Positions 37,689 through 46,450 of a stretch of DNA of 64,000 nucleotides are shown piece by piece (position 1 is the first letter of the stretch; each line of letters starts with the position of its first letter). Under the pieces are notes generated by a model. The model had not been told where the DNA came from, made no database searches, and saw only the letters and a program-made list of their open reading frames with translations. Both the position numbers and the translations under genes were made by a program. Where the stretch lies: assembly GCF_039540195.1 (NCBI RefSeq), contig NZ_BAABEO010000025.1, positions 129,874 to 193,873 on the forward strand, read 5' to 3'. Origin of the DNA: Zafaria ginkgonis (GTDB taxonomy: Bacteria > Actinomycetota > Actinomycetes > Actinomycetales > Micrococcaceae).

Positions 37689-40550
37689 GTGACAGCATCC
37701 CCCTCCCCATCGCTCTTTGTCGGGCGTCGGAGCGAACTCGAAGTCCTCGACGGACTCCTCGCCGCCGCCTCGGCCGGACGGCCGCAGGTCGCCGTCGTCC
37801 GGGGGGCCGCTGGATCCGGAAAGACGAGGCTGGTTGAGCGCCTGCTGGAACTCCACGGGATCCAGGCCGGGGGCGGCCCGGACGTGCTGCGCGCCTCGGG
37901 GAGCGCGTGGGAACAGGAGCTCGATGGCGGGGTGCTGGAGCAACTGCTGCCCGCGGGACGGCCGGCCCCGGCCGGCGAACCTTGGGACCTCGCCACCGCA
38001 GGGCCGGCACTGCTTGAAGCCCTCACCTCCGTGTCGCTCGCCTCATCCTCCCCGCACTCCAGCACCGACCGCCCGGCCGGGCAGGGGCAGGAAATCGACC
38101 CGGGGGAGGAGCCGCCGCCCGCCGGCGGCCCCGCGGTCCTGCTGGTCGACAACCTCCAGTGGGTCGACGAGGCAACGCTCCAAGCGCTGCTCTTCGCGCT
38201 CCGTCGCCTCACCGACCAGCGCCTGCTGGCGGTCCTCGTGCTGGGGGACGAACACGCCCACCGCCTCCCCACACCGTGCCGTGACTTCCTCGAGGACCAC
38301 CGGACCACGGTGGTGGAGCTCCGGCCGCTCTCCGCGGCGGACATCCTCGAACTTGCGGTGAGGGGCCTGGGTGTCGACCTCACGGAACCGGCCGCGCACC
38401 GCATCGCCCGCTACTGCGGCGGCAACCCCCGGCACGTCCGGCACCTCCTCCAGGAGAACCCGCCCGAGCTGTGGCGCCAGTGGCAGCGTGAACTTCCCGC
38501 CCCCCGCGAGCTGGTGCACGACGCCGGCGTGCGGCTGGGGCGCCTTGGGTCCCCGGCTCGGCACCTGGTGGAGGCGGCCGCCGTGCTGGGCACGACGTCG
38601 GGTCTCGCCGACGCGGCGGCCTTGGCCGGGTGCGGGGATCCGCTGCCGGCGCTGGCCGAGGCCGGCGAAGCGGGGCTCCTGGCGGTGGCCGGCGACGGCG
38701 GGAGGGTCGCCGTCGCCTTCCCGAGCGCCGTCGAGCGGGCGGCCGTCTACCATGCCCTGTGCCTGCCGAGGCGGGTCGCGCTGCACCGCGCCGCCGCCGA
38801 GAGGCTGGCCGATCGCGGCGCGTCGCTGGGCCATCGCGCCGCGGCCAGCCTGCTGCCGGACCCACAGTTGGCGGCCGAACTCCAGGACTACGCCGCCGCG
38901 CAGGCGGAAGCCGGGGCATGGTCGATCGCGGCCGATGCGCTGGTCACCGCCGGCAGGCTCCTGCCCGGCGGGCAGGAGCACGAGGCGCTGCTGTTGCGGG
39001 CGGTGGATGCGATGGTCGGAGCGGGGGAGCTGCCACGCGCCCTTGCCTATGCCGACGAGCTCGCCCACTTCGCGCCCAGTCCGCTGCGCAACGCGGTCTC
39101 CGGCTACATTGCCATCGTGCAGGGCCGCCAACTGGATGCGGCCACCCAGCTGGAGCAGGCCTGGACGCTCGCCGAGCGGGGGAGGGACCGCGGGGCCCTG
39201 ACACTCGTCGCCCAGCGGCGGGTACTGGACTCGCTGGCCCGGTGGAACGGGCCGGACCTGGTGGACTGGGCCGAATGCGCCGGTGCGCTCGCGGAGCCGG
39301 GCAGCCCCGCCGTGATCGAATCGTCGGCGATCAAGGGCCTGGGTCTGGCCGCGATGGGCCGCACCGCGGAGGCCGAGTCGTCCTATGCGGCACTGGTGGA
39401 CCGGCCGGACCTCGGCGCGCAGTCGCAGCGGGTGCGCATGGGCATGGGGTGGCTGCACCTGGCGCTCGACCGGCCGGAGCTCGCCCGGGAAGAGTTGGCC
39501 TCGGCGGTCTCCACCGACTTCAGCTCCGGTTCGTACCGGATCTCGTTGTGGGCCAGTGCCTGGCTGGCCCGGACGGAGTTCACCCTCGGCGACTGGTCTC
39601 AGGCCCTGCACACGATCGATCGGGCCTTGGTGCTCCAGCGCAGCACCGGCATGGAACTTGTTCGCCCGCTGCTGCACTGGACGGCGGCGCAGATCCATGT
39701 GCTGCGCGGGAACCGGGACGCGGCGGCCGAGCACCTTGAACAAGGCCGCGCCAACTCCGGCAACTACCCGATCATGCTCCTGCCGTACCACTTGGCGCAG
39801 GCCCAGGTGGCGGAGGCCCGCACCGATTACGAGGGCGTCCTGCGTGCCCTGGAGCCGGTGGCCGCCCTGGACCGCCGCCACGGCTTGGATGAACCCGGCT
39901 TCTGGCCCTGGCACGACGTCTATGCCAATGCGCTCGTGATGACCGACCGGATCGAGGAAGCCGAAGTGTTCGTGGCCGGCCTCGAGCCGATCGTTGCCGA
40001 GCGCCGGCACCGCTCCGCCGCCGCGCGGCTGGCCTACGTGCGCGGGCGCATCCTGGGGGCCCGGGGGGACATCAACGGGGCGAAGGACGCCTTTGAAGCG
40101 GGGCTGGCGTCCCTGCGCGGGCTGAACCTGCCCTACGAGCGGGCCCGCGTGGACTTCGCCTATGGGCAGACCCTGCGCCGGGCGGGCAAGCGCCGGGAGT
40201 CGTCCATCCCGCTGAGCCGCGCCCGTGAAGGGTTCGCCGCCCTGGGGGCCAGCACCTACACCGAGCGCTGCGACCGGGAGCTGCAGGCCGCCGGGGTGAG
40301 CGCCGCCCGGCGGGAGGCCACCGACTGGTCCTCGCTCACGGCGCAGGAGCAGGCCGTGGTCCGGCTCGTGGCCGGCGGAGTGACCAACAAGGAGGCCGCG
40401 CAGGAACTGTTCGTCAGCGTCAAGACGGTCCAGTACCACCTGACGCGGACGTACGCGAAGCTTGGCGTCTCCTCGCGCACGGAACTGGCCGCCCGGTACC
40501 GGGCGGAGGGTGCCCAAATCCGGGAGAACCAGCAGGACGAGTCCCGATAG
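37689..40550 (+). CDS. benR: LAL-type LuxR regulator, probable benzoate activator BenR
   Basis: 953 residues. The AAA/STAND ATPase region has Walker A GAAGSGKT near residues 41-48 and Walker B VLLVDNLQWVDEA near 150; a long helical (TPR-like) middle follows; a LuxR helix-turn-helix closes the protein with TNKEAAQELFVSVKTVQYHL. Such large regulators sense a ligand with ATP. In Corynebacterium glutamicum a LAL regulator (BenR) next to the ben genes activates them on benzoate; place and type here suggest the same. GTG at 37689 after GAGGCGA. Four parS-like sites lie 103-204 bases upstream. Confidence 0.85.
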   Translation: MTASPSPSLFVGRRSELEVLDGLLAAASAGRPQVAVVRGAAGSGKTRLVERLLELHGIQAGGGPDVLRASGSAWEQELDGGVLEQLLPAGRPAPAGEPWDLATAGPALLEALTSVSLASSSPHSSTDRPAGQGQEIDPGEEPPPAGGPAVLLVDNLQWVDEATLQALLFALRRLTDQRLLAVLVLGDEHAHRLPTPCRDFLEDHRTTVVELRPLSAADILELAVRGLGVDLTEPAAHRIARYCGGNPRHVRHLLQENPPELWRQWQRELPAPRELVHDAGVRLGRLGSPARHLVEAAAVLGTTSGLADAAALAGCGDPLPALAEAGEAGLLAVAGDGGRVAVAFPSAVERAAVYHALCLPRRVALHRAAAERLADRGASLGHRAAASLLPDPQLAAELQDYAAAQAEAGAWSIAADALVTAGRLLPGGQEHEALLLRAVDAMVGAGELPRALAYADELAHFAPSPLRNAVSGYIAIVQGRQLDAATQLEQAWTLAERGRDRGALTLVAQRRVLDSLARWNGPDLVDWAECAGALAEPGSPAVIESSAIKGLGLAAMGRTAEAESSYAALVDRPDLGAQSQRVRMGMGWLHLALDRPELAREELASAVSTDFSSGSYRISLWASAWLARTEFTLGDWSQALHTIDRALVLQRSTGMELVRPLLHWTAAQIHVLRGNRDAAAEHLEQGRANSGNYPIMLLPYHLAQAQVAEARTDYEGVLRALEPVAALDRRHGLDEPGFWPWHDVYANALVMTDRIEEAEVFVAGLEPIVAERRHRSAAARLAYVRGRILGARGDINGAKDAFEAGLASLRGLNLPYERARVDFAYGQTLRRAGKRRESSIPLSRAREGFAALGASTYTERCDRELQAAGVSAARREATDWSSLTAQEQAVVRLVAGGVTNKEAAQELFVSVKTVQYHLTRTYAKLGVSSRTELAARYRAEGAQIRENQQDESR

Positions 40551-40588
40551 ATCGAGCACAGCGCTGAGACGCCTTGGGCCGACGGACC

Positions 40589-40632
40589 CAAGCATCCGGC
40601 GGACCCGAATGCTCGGGTCCGCCGGATGCTTG
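40589..40632. terminator. Bidirectional terminator between benR and benK
   Basis: A perfect 20-base stem CAAGCATCCGGCGGACCCGA with loop ATGC and its complement. It lies between the convergent stops at 40550 and 40647 and can stop both transcripts. Confidence 0.92.
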
Positions 40633-40646
40633 AGCCAAACACGGGA

Positions 40647-42008
40647 TCAGCTGGTCGCGGCCGGCTCCAGCTCCCGCCGAGGGGCGGCGGCCGCGCCGTC
40701 GTTGCGCCGCGGCACGAACATCGTCACCACCGCGCCCAGCACGGCCACCCCGGCGAAGACGTAGAACGCCATCTCGTTCCGCACCCCGGCGGCGATCAGG
40801 AAGCCGCCGACCAGCGGACCCAGGATGCCGCCCAGCCGGCCGAACCCGGCGCACCAGGCCACCCCGGCTCCCCGCGCGTTGGAGGTGTAGAAGTTGGAGA
40901 CCATGCCGTAGATGAGCACCTGGGTGCCGATCGTTCCCACGCCGGCCACGGCCGTCAGGGCCATCAGCACGGTGAACGGCAGGCCCAGAGTCAGCAGCAC
41001 CATGGCCACGCTGGCCAGGAAGAAGGTGCTGGTGACGACCCGCTTGGCGCCGACCCGGTCCGCGGAGATCGACGCGACCACGCCGCCGATGATGGCTCCG
41101 GCGTTGAGCACCAGCAGGAACGCCAGCGAGTACTCCTTGCCGTAGCCGAACTGGCTCATGATCTCGGGCAGCCACGTGTTTAGCCCGTAGGTGAGCAGCA
41201 GCCCGGAGAAGCTCATCAGTCCGAGCAGCAGGGTCGGCAGCGCGTAGCGCGGGGTGGCCAGGGCCGCAAAGCCGACGCGTTCGGCGCCCGTCTTCTCGGC
41301 CTTCCCTGCAGGGGCGGTGCCGTCCGCGGGGAGGTCCAGGACGACGCCGGTGCGTGCGGCGACCTGCCGGGCCTCCTCGACGCGGCCGCGGGAGAGCAGC
41401 CAGGCCGGAGACTCGGGCAGCTTGGCCAGCGCCATCGGCAGCAGGAAGAGCAGCGGCAGCGCGCCGATCCAGAAGAGGCCGCGCCAGCCCACCGCGTTGA
41501 GCAGCCCGATGGCGAGAAGGGCGGCGAGGACCCCGCCGGCCGGCACGCCGGAGTAGACCACCGCGTTGTAGAAGTTGCGCTTGCCGCGCGGAGCGAACTC
41601 CGCGACCACCGCGCCGGCGGTCGCGACCAGGGTACCGACGCCGATCCCGGTGAGGAAGCGGAAGAGACCGAACATGGCCACGGACCCGGCCAGGGCGGTC
41701 AGTCCCATCCCAACCGAGAACCAGACGATGCCGGCGATCATGATGCGGCGCCGGCCCAGATGATCGCCGACCGCGCCGGTGCCCAGCGCACCGACCATCA
41801 CGCCCATCAGCGCGTAGCTGCCCAGCGCCCCGGCCTGCGCCGGGTCGAGTGCGCCGAGTTGAGTGGGATCGCGCAGCAGGGTGGAGACCACCGTGCCGTA
41901 GACCACCAGGTCGAACCCGTCGAAGACCAGGGCGATGGCGGCGATCGCCACCACCCAGGAAACCGTCCTGCGCTGCTGTGGGGACACAGCCGCTTCGTTG
42001 CCGTTCAT
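40647..42008 (-). CDS. benK: Benzoate MFS transporter (AAHS family)
   Basis: 453 residues, 12 helices, aromatic acid:proton symporter family. The helix-1 motif DGFDLVVYGTVV with its acidic residues and GDHLGRRRIMIAG in loop 2-3 are family marks. It would import benzoate with protons. ATG at 42008; the gap to benD holds tandem repeats. A second, unrelated benzoate carrier (benE) lies at the other end of the cluster. Confidence 0.87.
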   Translation of the reverse strand: MNGNEAAVSPQQRRTVSWVVAIAAIALVFDGFDLVVYGTVVSTLLRDPTQLGALDPAQAGALGSYALMGVMVGALGTGAVGDHLGRRRIMIAGIVWFSVGMGLTALAGSVAMFGLFRFLTGIGVGTLVATAGAVVAEFAPRGKRNFYNAVVYSGVPAGGVLAALLAIGLLNAVGWRGLFWIGALPLLFLLPMALAKLPESPAWLLSRGRVEEARQVAARTGVVLDLPADGTAPAGKAEKTGAERVGFAALATPRYALPTLLLGLMSFSGLLLTYGLNTWLPEIMSQFGYGKEYSLAFLLVLNAGAIIGGVVASISADRVGAKRVVTSTFFLASVAMVLLTLGLPFTVLMALTAVAGVGTIGTQVLIYGMVSNFYTSNARGAGVAWCAGFGRLGGILGPLVGGFLIAAGVRNEMAFYVFAGVAVLGAVVTMFVPRRNDGAAAAPRRELEPAATS

Positions 42009-42124
42009 GGTGACTCCAATGTCAGCAGGGGCCGCGGGGGTTGGCCGCGAGGTGAAGCACGGGTTGGAGCATCGGGGCCGGGCACGGTTGTCCGGGGCCC
42101 GGCCCCAACGGGGGTTTTACCGCC

Positions 42125-42320
42125 AAGCGCGGGGCAGCCGGGTTCCCTTCGTGGCGACGAAGTCGACACGAGTGGGCCGGTCCCCCGCAAGCGCGGAGCA
42201 GCCGGGTTCCCTTCGTGGCGACGAAGTCGACACGAGTGGGCCGGTCCCCCGCAAGCGCGGAGCAGCCGGGTTCCCTTCGTGGCGACGAAGTCGACACGAG
42301 AGGGCCTGCCCCGCGCGCTA
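42125..42320 (-). repeat. Three tandem 64-bp repeats after benD
   Basis: Units at 42125-42188, 42189-42252 and 42253-42317, nearly identical. Each has CTTCGT...ACGAAG hairpin arms. On the minus strand the array starts with the benD stop TAG followed by CGCGCGGGGCAG, the same join as at the ppk2 stop. It fills most of the 309-base benD-benK gap (42009-42317). No gene is supported inside. Confidence 0.93.
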
Positions 42321-43163
42321 GCCCTGGTCTCCGCCGGCCACCGGCAGCACGCTGCCGGTGATGTAGGAGGCCTCGGGGGAGGCCAGGAAGGTGATCGCCG
42401 CGGCCTGCTCCTCGAGGGTGCCGTAGCGCTTGAGGAGCGAGGAGTCGACGGTCTGATCCACGATCTGCTGGTACCAGGCCAGCTCCTGCTTCCCGGCCGG
42501 GGCGGGTCCGCGGGCGACCTTGCGGGCGGGGGCTTCGGTGCCGCCCGGCGCCGTGGCCACCACGCGGATCCCGTGCGGCGCGCCCTCCAGCGCGAGCGCG
42601 GCGGTGATCGCCTTGACCCCGCCCTTGGCGGCCGCGTACGGCACCCGGTTCACCCCGCGGGTGGCCACCGAGGAGACGTTGACGATCACCCCGGAGCCCT
42701 GGTCGATCATCCGCGGCAGCGCCGCGCGGCAGGACCAGAGGGTCGGGAAGAGCGATCGCTGGATCTCCCGGGAGATCTCTTCCGGCGCGTAGCGCTCGTA
42801 CGGCTTGGCCCAGATGGTGCCGCCGACGTTGTTGATGAGGACATCGATTCGCCCATACGCGGAAACGGCCGCGGCGATGGCCGCCTCGGCGCCCGCGTAG
42901 GTCTCGAGGTCGGCGGTGGCGGAGGCCGCCTCGCCTCCGGCCACCCGGATGGACGCGGCGGTCTGGTGGACCAGCTCGGCCCGGTCGACGAGGACGACCT
43001 GTCCGGATTCGGCGGCGATGCGCCGCGCGACGGCCTCGCCGATTCCCTGCGCCGATCCGGTCACGACGACCACCTGGCCCGCGAAGCGGCCGGCGAAGAA
43101 GGCGGGCGGCACGGCGGGGGAGGGGAGGTGCGCCTCCCCGGCCGCCGTCGTCGTGCCGCTCAC
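42318..43163 (-). CDS. benD: Benzoate cis-diol dehydrogenase (SDR)
   Basis: 281 residues, short-chain dehydrogenase. Cofactor motif TGSAQGIGEAVA near residues 37-48, NNVGG, active-site serine in VNVSS, and the YAAAKGG tyrosine-lysine pair. It oxidises the cis-diol made by BenABC to catechol with loss of CO2. GTG at 43163 overlaps the benC stop (GTGA). Last of the benABCD set. Confidence 0.93.
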   Translation of the reverse strand: MSGTTTAAGEAHLPSPAVPPAFFAGRFAGQVVVVTGSAQGIGEAVARRIAAESGQVVLVDRAELVHQTAASIRVAGGEAASATADLETYAGAEAAIAAAVSAYGRIDVLINNVGGTIWAKPYERYAPEEISREIQRSLFPTLWSCRAALPRMIDQGSGVIVNVSSVATRGVNRVPYAAAKGGVKAITAALALEGAPHGIRVVATAPGGTEAPARKVARGPAPAGKQELAWYQQIVDQTVDSSLLKRYGTLEEQAAAITFLASPEASYITGSVLPVAGGDQG

Positions 43164-44212
43164 GCGCCGGCCCCCACGGACGCCGCACTCTGCTCGGAGC
43201 TGACCCCGACGGCGAAGCGCTCGTAGTAGAAGTTGGCCGGCTCGATGCCCGCCTCCGCCCAGTACCTGCGCACGGCGTCGACCATCGCGGGCGGGCCGCA
43301 GAGGTAGACGTCGACGTCGCCGCCGTTCAGGTGTTCCGGCAGCAGGTGCTGGGTGACGTAGCCCTTCTTGGGGGCGTTGGATTCCTTGTCGGCCACGATG
43401 GCGTCGAACGTGAAACCCTCGAGCGACCGGGCGTAGCCCTCCAGAGCCTCGGTCTCCACGAGGTCGTGGTCGAACGTGACGCCGTAGGCCATGTGGATCG
43501 GAAAGGCCGGCTGCTGCCCTGAAGAGGCCAGCTTCTCCAGCATGGACAGTTGGGGAGCGACGCCGGTGCCGCCGGCGAGCAGCAGCACCGGGCGCTTGAT
43601 GTCGCGCAGGAAGAAGCTGCCGACCGGCCCTTGGAGGACCAGCTTGTCGCCAACGGCCGCGCGCTCCTTGAGGTAGGTGGTCATGGCGCCGTTGGGAGCG
43701 GTGCGGATCAGGAACCGCAGCTCCCGTTCGTCGGGTCCGCTGCTGAACGAGTAGCTGCGCTCCTGGTCGGTGCCCGGGACCAGGATGTTCACGTACTGGC
43801 CCGGCAGGAAGTGCAGCTGGTCGCGGTTCCCCACCGAGAGCGTGAGGCCGGCGGTGTTGTCCGCGTACCAGTGCAGCCGCTCGATGGTGGCCGTGAACTC
43901 CTGGATGCCGGTCTTGGCCATCTCCGAGGTGCCCGGGATCTGCAGGACCAGGTCGGAGAGCGGACGCATCTGGCAGGGCAGCGCGTAGCCGGCGTCGGCC
44001 TCGTCGTCGGTCAAGGCCTCGTCGATGTAGTCGCCGCCGTCGTACTTCCCGGACTCGCAGAACGACTTGCAGGTGCCGCAGGCGCCGTCGCGGCAATCCA
44101 GCGGAATGTTGATGCGGGCCTTGTACGAGGCGTCGGCGACGGTCTCGTGGGGCTCGACGTTGATGAAGCGGGTGACCCCGTCCTCGAAGCTGAGCGCAAC
44201 CTTGTGTCCCAT
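43160..44212 (-). CDS. benC: Benzoate 1,2-dioxygenase reductase
   Basis: 350 residues. The N-terminal plant-type ferredoxin domain has cysteines in DCRDGACGTCKSFC and a fourth in YALPCQM; the FAD region has ERSYSFSSGP; the NAD region has LAGGTGVAPQLSML and YLCGPPAMVDAV. It passes electrons from NADH to BenAB. ATG at 44212, 20 bases after benB. Confidence 0.95.
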   Translation of the reverse strand: MGHKVALSFEDGVTRFINVEPHETVADASYKARINIPLDCRDGACGTCKSFCESGKYDGGDYIDEALTDDEADAGYALPCQMRPLSDLVLQIPGTSEMAKTGIQEFTATIERLHWYADNTAGLTLSVGNRDQLHFLPGQYVNILVPGTDQERSYSFSSGPDERELRFLIRTAPNGAMTTYLKERAAVGDKLVLQGPVGSFFLRDIKRPVLLLAGGTGVAPQLSMLEKLASSGQQPAFPIHMAYGVTFDHDLVETEALEGYARSLEGFTFDAIVADKESNAPKKGYVTQHLLPEHLNGGDVDVYLCGPPAMVDAVRRYWAEAGIEPANFYYERFAVGVSSEQSAASVGAGA

Positions 44213-44232
44213 GGTGTTCTCCTTGCCGGGGA

Positions 44233-44763
44233 TCAGATGTGGTAGATGTCCACGACGTGGTGGATGTAGTCGTTCTTCAGCACGACCTTCTTCTTGAGGA
44301 TCACCGGCTGCGAGCCGGAGAGGTCGATCGTGTAGAAGGAGGTCCCGAAGTAGGTGTCGACGTTGTCGTAGCGGTAGTAGAGGGTGAACCAGTTGAAGCG
44401 CACGTCCACTTGGTCCCCGCGGTGCTCGAGGATCTCCACGTTGGTGATGTTGTGCCCGGTGCGCGGCTCCGGGAGGCTGGTGGCGCTGGAGCGGTCGGTG
44501 CGGATGCGGAACACCCGGTCCTCCAGCCCGCCGCGGTTGGAGTAGTAGATGAGGGAGATCTCGCGCTGCGGGTCCTCGGTGGTTTCGCCGTTGTCGTCCC
44601 AGGCGGGCATCCAGAACTCGGCGTTGGGGTGGTAGCAGTCCACCCACTTCTCGAACTCGCGGTCGTCCAGGAAGCGGGCCTCGCGGTAGAGGAACTGGCG
44701 GATGCGCTCCAGTTCGATCGTCTTGTCTGCGTCGGTGGCGACCGGCTCTGTGGTGGTGGTCAT
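44233..44763 (-). CDS. benB: Benzoate 1,2-dioxygenase, small (beta) subunit
   Basis: 176 residues of the ring-hydroxylating beta-subunit family, with FLYREARFLDDREFEKWVDCY near residues 27-47 (split here for clarity) and WMPAWDDNGET. It gives structure to the alpha3beta3 oxygenase. 42 bases after benA, same strand. Confidence 0.93.
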   Translation of the reverse strand: MTTTTEPVATDADKTIELERIRQFLYREARFLDDREFEKWVDCYHPNAEFWMPAWDDNGETTEDPQREISLIYYSNRGGLEDRVFRIRTDRSSATSLPEPRTGHNITNVEILEHRGDQVDVRFNWFTLYYRYDNVDTYFGTSFYTIDLSGSQPVILKKKVVLKNDYIHHVVDIYHI

Positions 44764-44805
44764 GCTCGGTGTCCTTTAGGAGATGGGGGAGTGGGGCGGG
44801 CCGGG

Positions 44806-46221
44806 TCAGTGGCCGCAGGGCGAGGCGCCGGCCCGTTCGCCCCGGTCCGGGGTGGCGGCACGGGCGGCGGCCTCGGCCTCCTCGGCGGCGACGGCGGCGC
44901 GCATCGCCTGGGCCCAGTAGCTGTGCTGGACCGGGTAGAGGCCCTCGTCCTCGGTCTTGGCGCCCGAGGAGATCGGGTTGATGCCGAGCTTCTTCGCGGT
45001 CTCGTCCGGGCCGGTGATCTGGTGGGTGACTCCGCGGGACATGTCGTTCCACGGGGCGTTCTTGGCCAGGTAGGTCTTCTGGCAGGAGCGGAACTCCTCC
45101 AGGTCGTCCGGGGTGGCCATGCCGGTGGCGTTGAAGAAGTCCTCGTACTGGCGGATCCGGTTGGCGCGGGCCGCGTCGGACTCGCCCTTGGGGGCGATGC
45201 AGTAGATGGTGACTTCGGTCTTGTCCACGGAGATGGGGCGGAAGTGCCGGATCTGCGAGGAGAACTGGTCCATCAGGTACACGTTCGGGTAGAGGCAGAG
45301 GTTGCGGGAGGCGCCGACCATGAACTCGGCGCGGTCCTTCCCGAACTCCTTGGACCACTCGCCGAGGCTTTCGTAGTTGGGACGGTCCTGCGGGTTGCCC
45401 CACCACATCCACAGCAGCAGGTGCCCGTGGTCGAACGAGTAGTAGCCGCCGCCCTGTTTGCCCCAGGTCCCGGCGTCCATGGCCTTGGTCTCGTTGGCGG
45501 AGTCTCCGGTGCCGCGGCGGGCCGTGGTGGCCGCGTAGTTCCAGTGGGTGGCGGAGACGTGGTAGCCGTCCGCGCCGTTCTCCGCCTGCACCTTCCAGTT
45601 CCCGTCGTAGGTGTAGGTGGAGGAGCCGCGCAGCACCTCCAGGCCCTCCGGGGACTGGTCGACGATCATGTCGATGATGGCGGTGGTGTCACCGAGGTGC
45701 TCGGCCAGCGGCAGCACGTCCGCCTTGAGCGAGCCGAACAGGAAGCCGCGGTAGCTCTCGAAGCGGGCCACCGTGGTCAGGTCGTGGGAGCCGTCCTTGT
45801 TGAACTGTTCCGGGTAGCCGGCGTCGCGGGAGTCCTTGACCTTGAGCAGCTTGCCCTTGTTGCTGAACGTCCAGCCGTGGAACGGGCACGTGAAGTTGTT
45901 CCGGTTGTCCGTCTTGCGCCGGCACAGCATGGCGCCGCGGTGGCTGCAGGCGTTGATCAGGCAGTTCAGCTCCCCGTCCTTGGAGCGGGAGATGACCACC
46001 GGGGTCCGGCCGATGTAGGTGGTGAAGTAGTCGCCCACGTTCGGGATCTGCGACTCGTGGGCCAGGTAGACCCAGTTCCCCTCGAAGATGTGCTTCATCT
46101 CCAGCTCGAAGATCTCCTCGTCCGTGAAGATCTCGCGCTTGGTGCGGTGGATGCCGTTTGCGGCGTCCTCGACCACGGCGTCGCGCAGCTGGTGGCTGAT
46201 CGTCTCGAGTGTCTCGGTCAT
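44806..46221 (-). CDS. benA: Benzoate 1,2-dioxygenase, large (alpha) subunit
   Basis: 471 residues. The Rieske centre is CSHRG (near residue 98) and CPFHGW (near 119), and the mononuclear iron region has ENGADGYHVSATHWNY with its two histidines. It adds O2 to benzoate to form the cis-1,2-diol. ATG at 46221 has GAGGAG 8 bases upstream. First gene of benABCD; the divergent promoter with benE contains repeated CCTAGG motifs. Confidence 0.95.
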   Translation of the reverse strand: MTETLETISHQLRDAVVEDAANGIHRTKREIFTDEEIFELEMKHIFEGNWVYLAHESQIPNVGDYFTTYIGRTPVVISRSKDGELNCLINACSHRGAMLCRRKTDNRNNFTCPFHGWTFSNKGKLLKVKDSRDAGYPEQFNKDGSHDLTTVARFESYRGFLFGSLKADVLPLAEHLGDTTAIIDMIVDQSPEGLEVLRGSSTYTYDGNWKVQAENGADGYHVSATHWNYAATTARRGTGDSANETKAMDAGTWGKQGGGYYSFDHGHLLLWMWWGNPQDRPNYESLGEWSKEFGKDRAEFMVGASRNLCLYPNVYLMDQFSSQIRHFRPISVDKTEVTIYCIAPKGESDAARANRIRQYEDFFNATGMATPDDLEEFRSCQKTYLAKNAPWNDMSRGVTHQITGPDETAKKLGINPISSGAKTEDEGLYPVQHSYWAQAMRAAVAAEEAEAAARAATPDRGERAGASPCGH

Positions 46222-46314
46222 GGTGTGCTCCTCGTGCATGGGGCGTCGTTGCCCGGCCGGGCTGGGGATGGAAAGTCGTGCCCTCAACCTTGCCCGCCTG
46301 TGCGCCGCGTCACA

Positions 46315-46342
46315 CTAGGCGAATGCCTAGGCTCCACCTAGG
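46315..46342. promoter_or_regulatory. Repeated CTAGG motifs between benA and benE
   Basis: CTAGGC and GCCTAG (46315-46330) form an inverted repeat, and CCTAGG occurs at 46326-46331 and 46337-46342, 11 bases apart. They lie about 95 bases before benA and 110 before benE. This may be the activator site for both; binding is inferred. Confidence 0.5.
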
Positions 46343-46450
46343 TCCCCCTTGAGACGATGAAGGTCCCAATCAGGCGCGAATCGGTATTTGTTCACGGGAG
46401 GCGTGGACCCCTAGGGTGGGCGGGACCCGCGCCCCAGCCGGAAGGACCCC

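Noticed and set aside
42125..42317. CRISPR array
   Set aside because: The 64-bp units are adjacent tandem copies without unique spacers, and no cas gene is near.
42022..43188. Longer reading of the benD region through the repeats
   Set aside because: It is in another frame from benD; the repeat-encoded peptide recurs and has no family.
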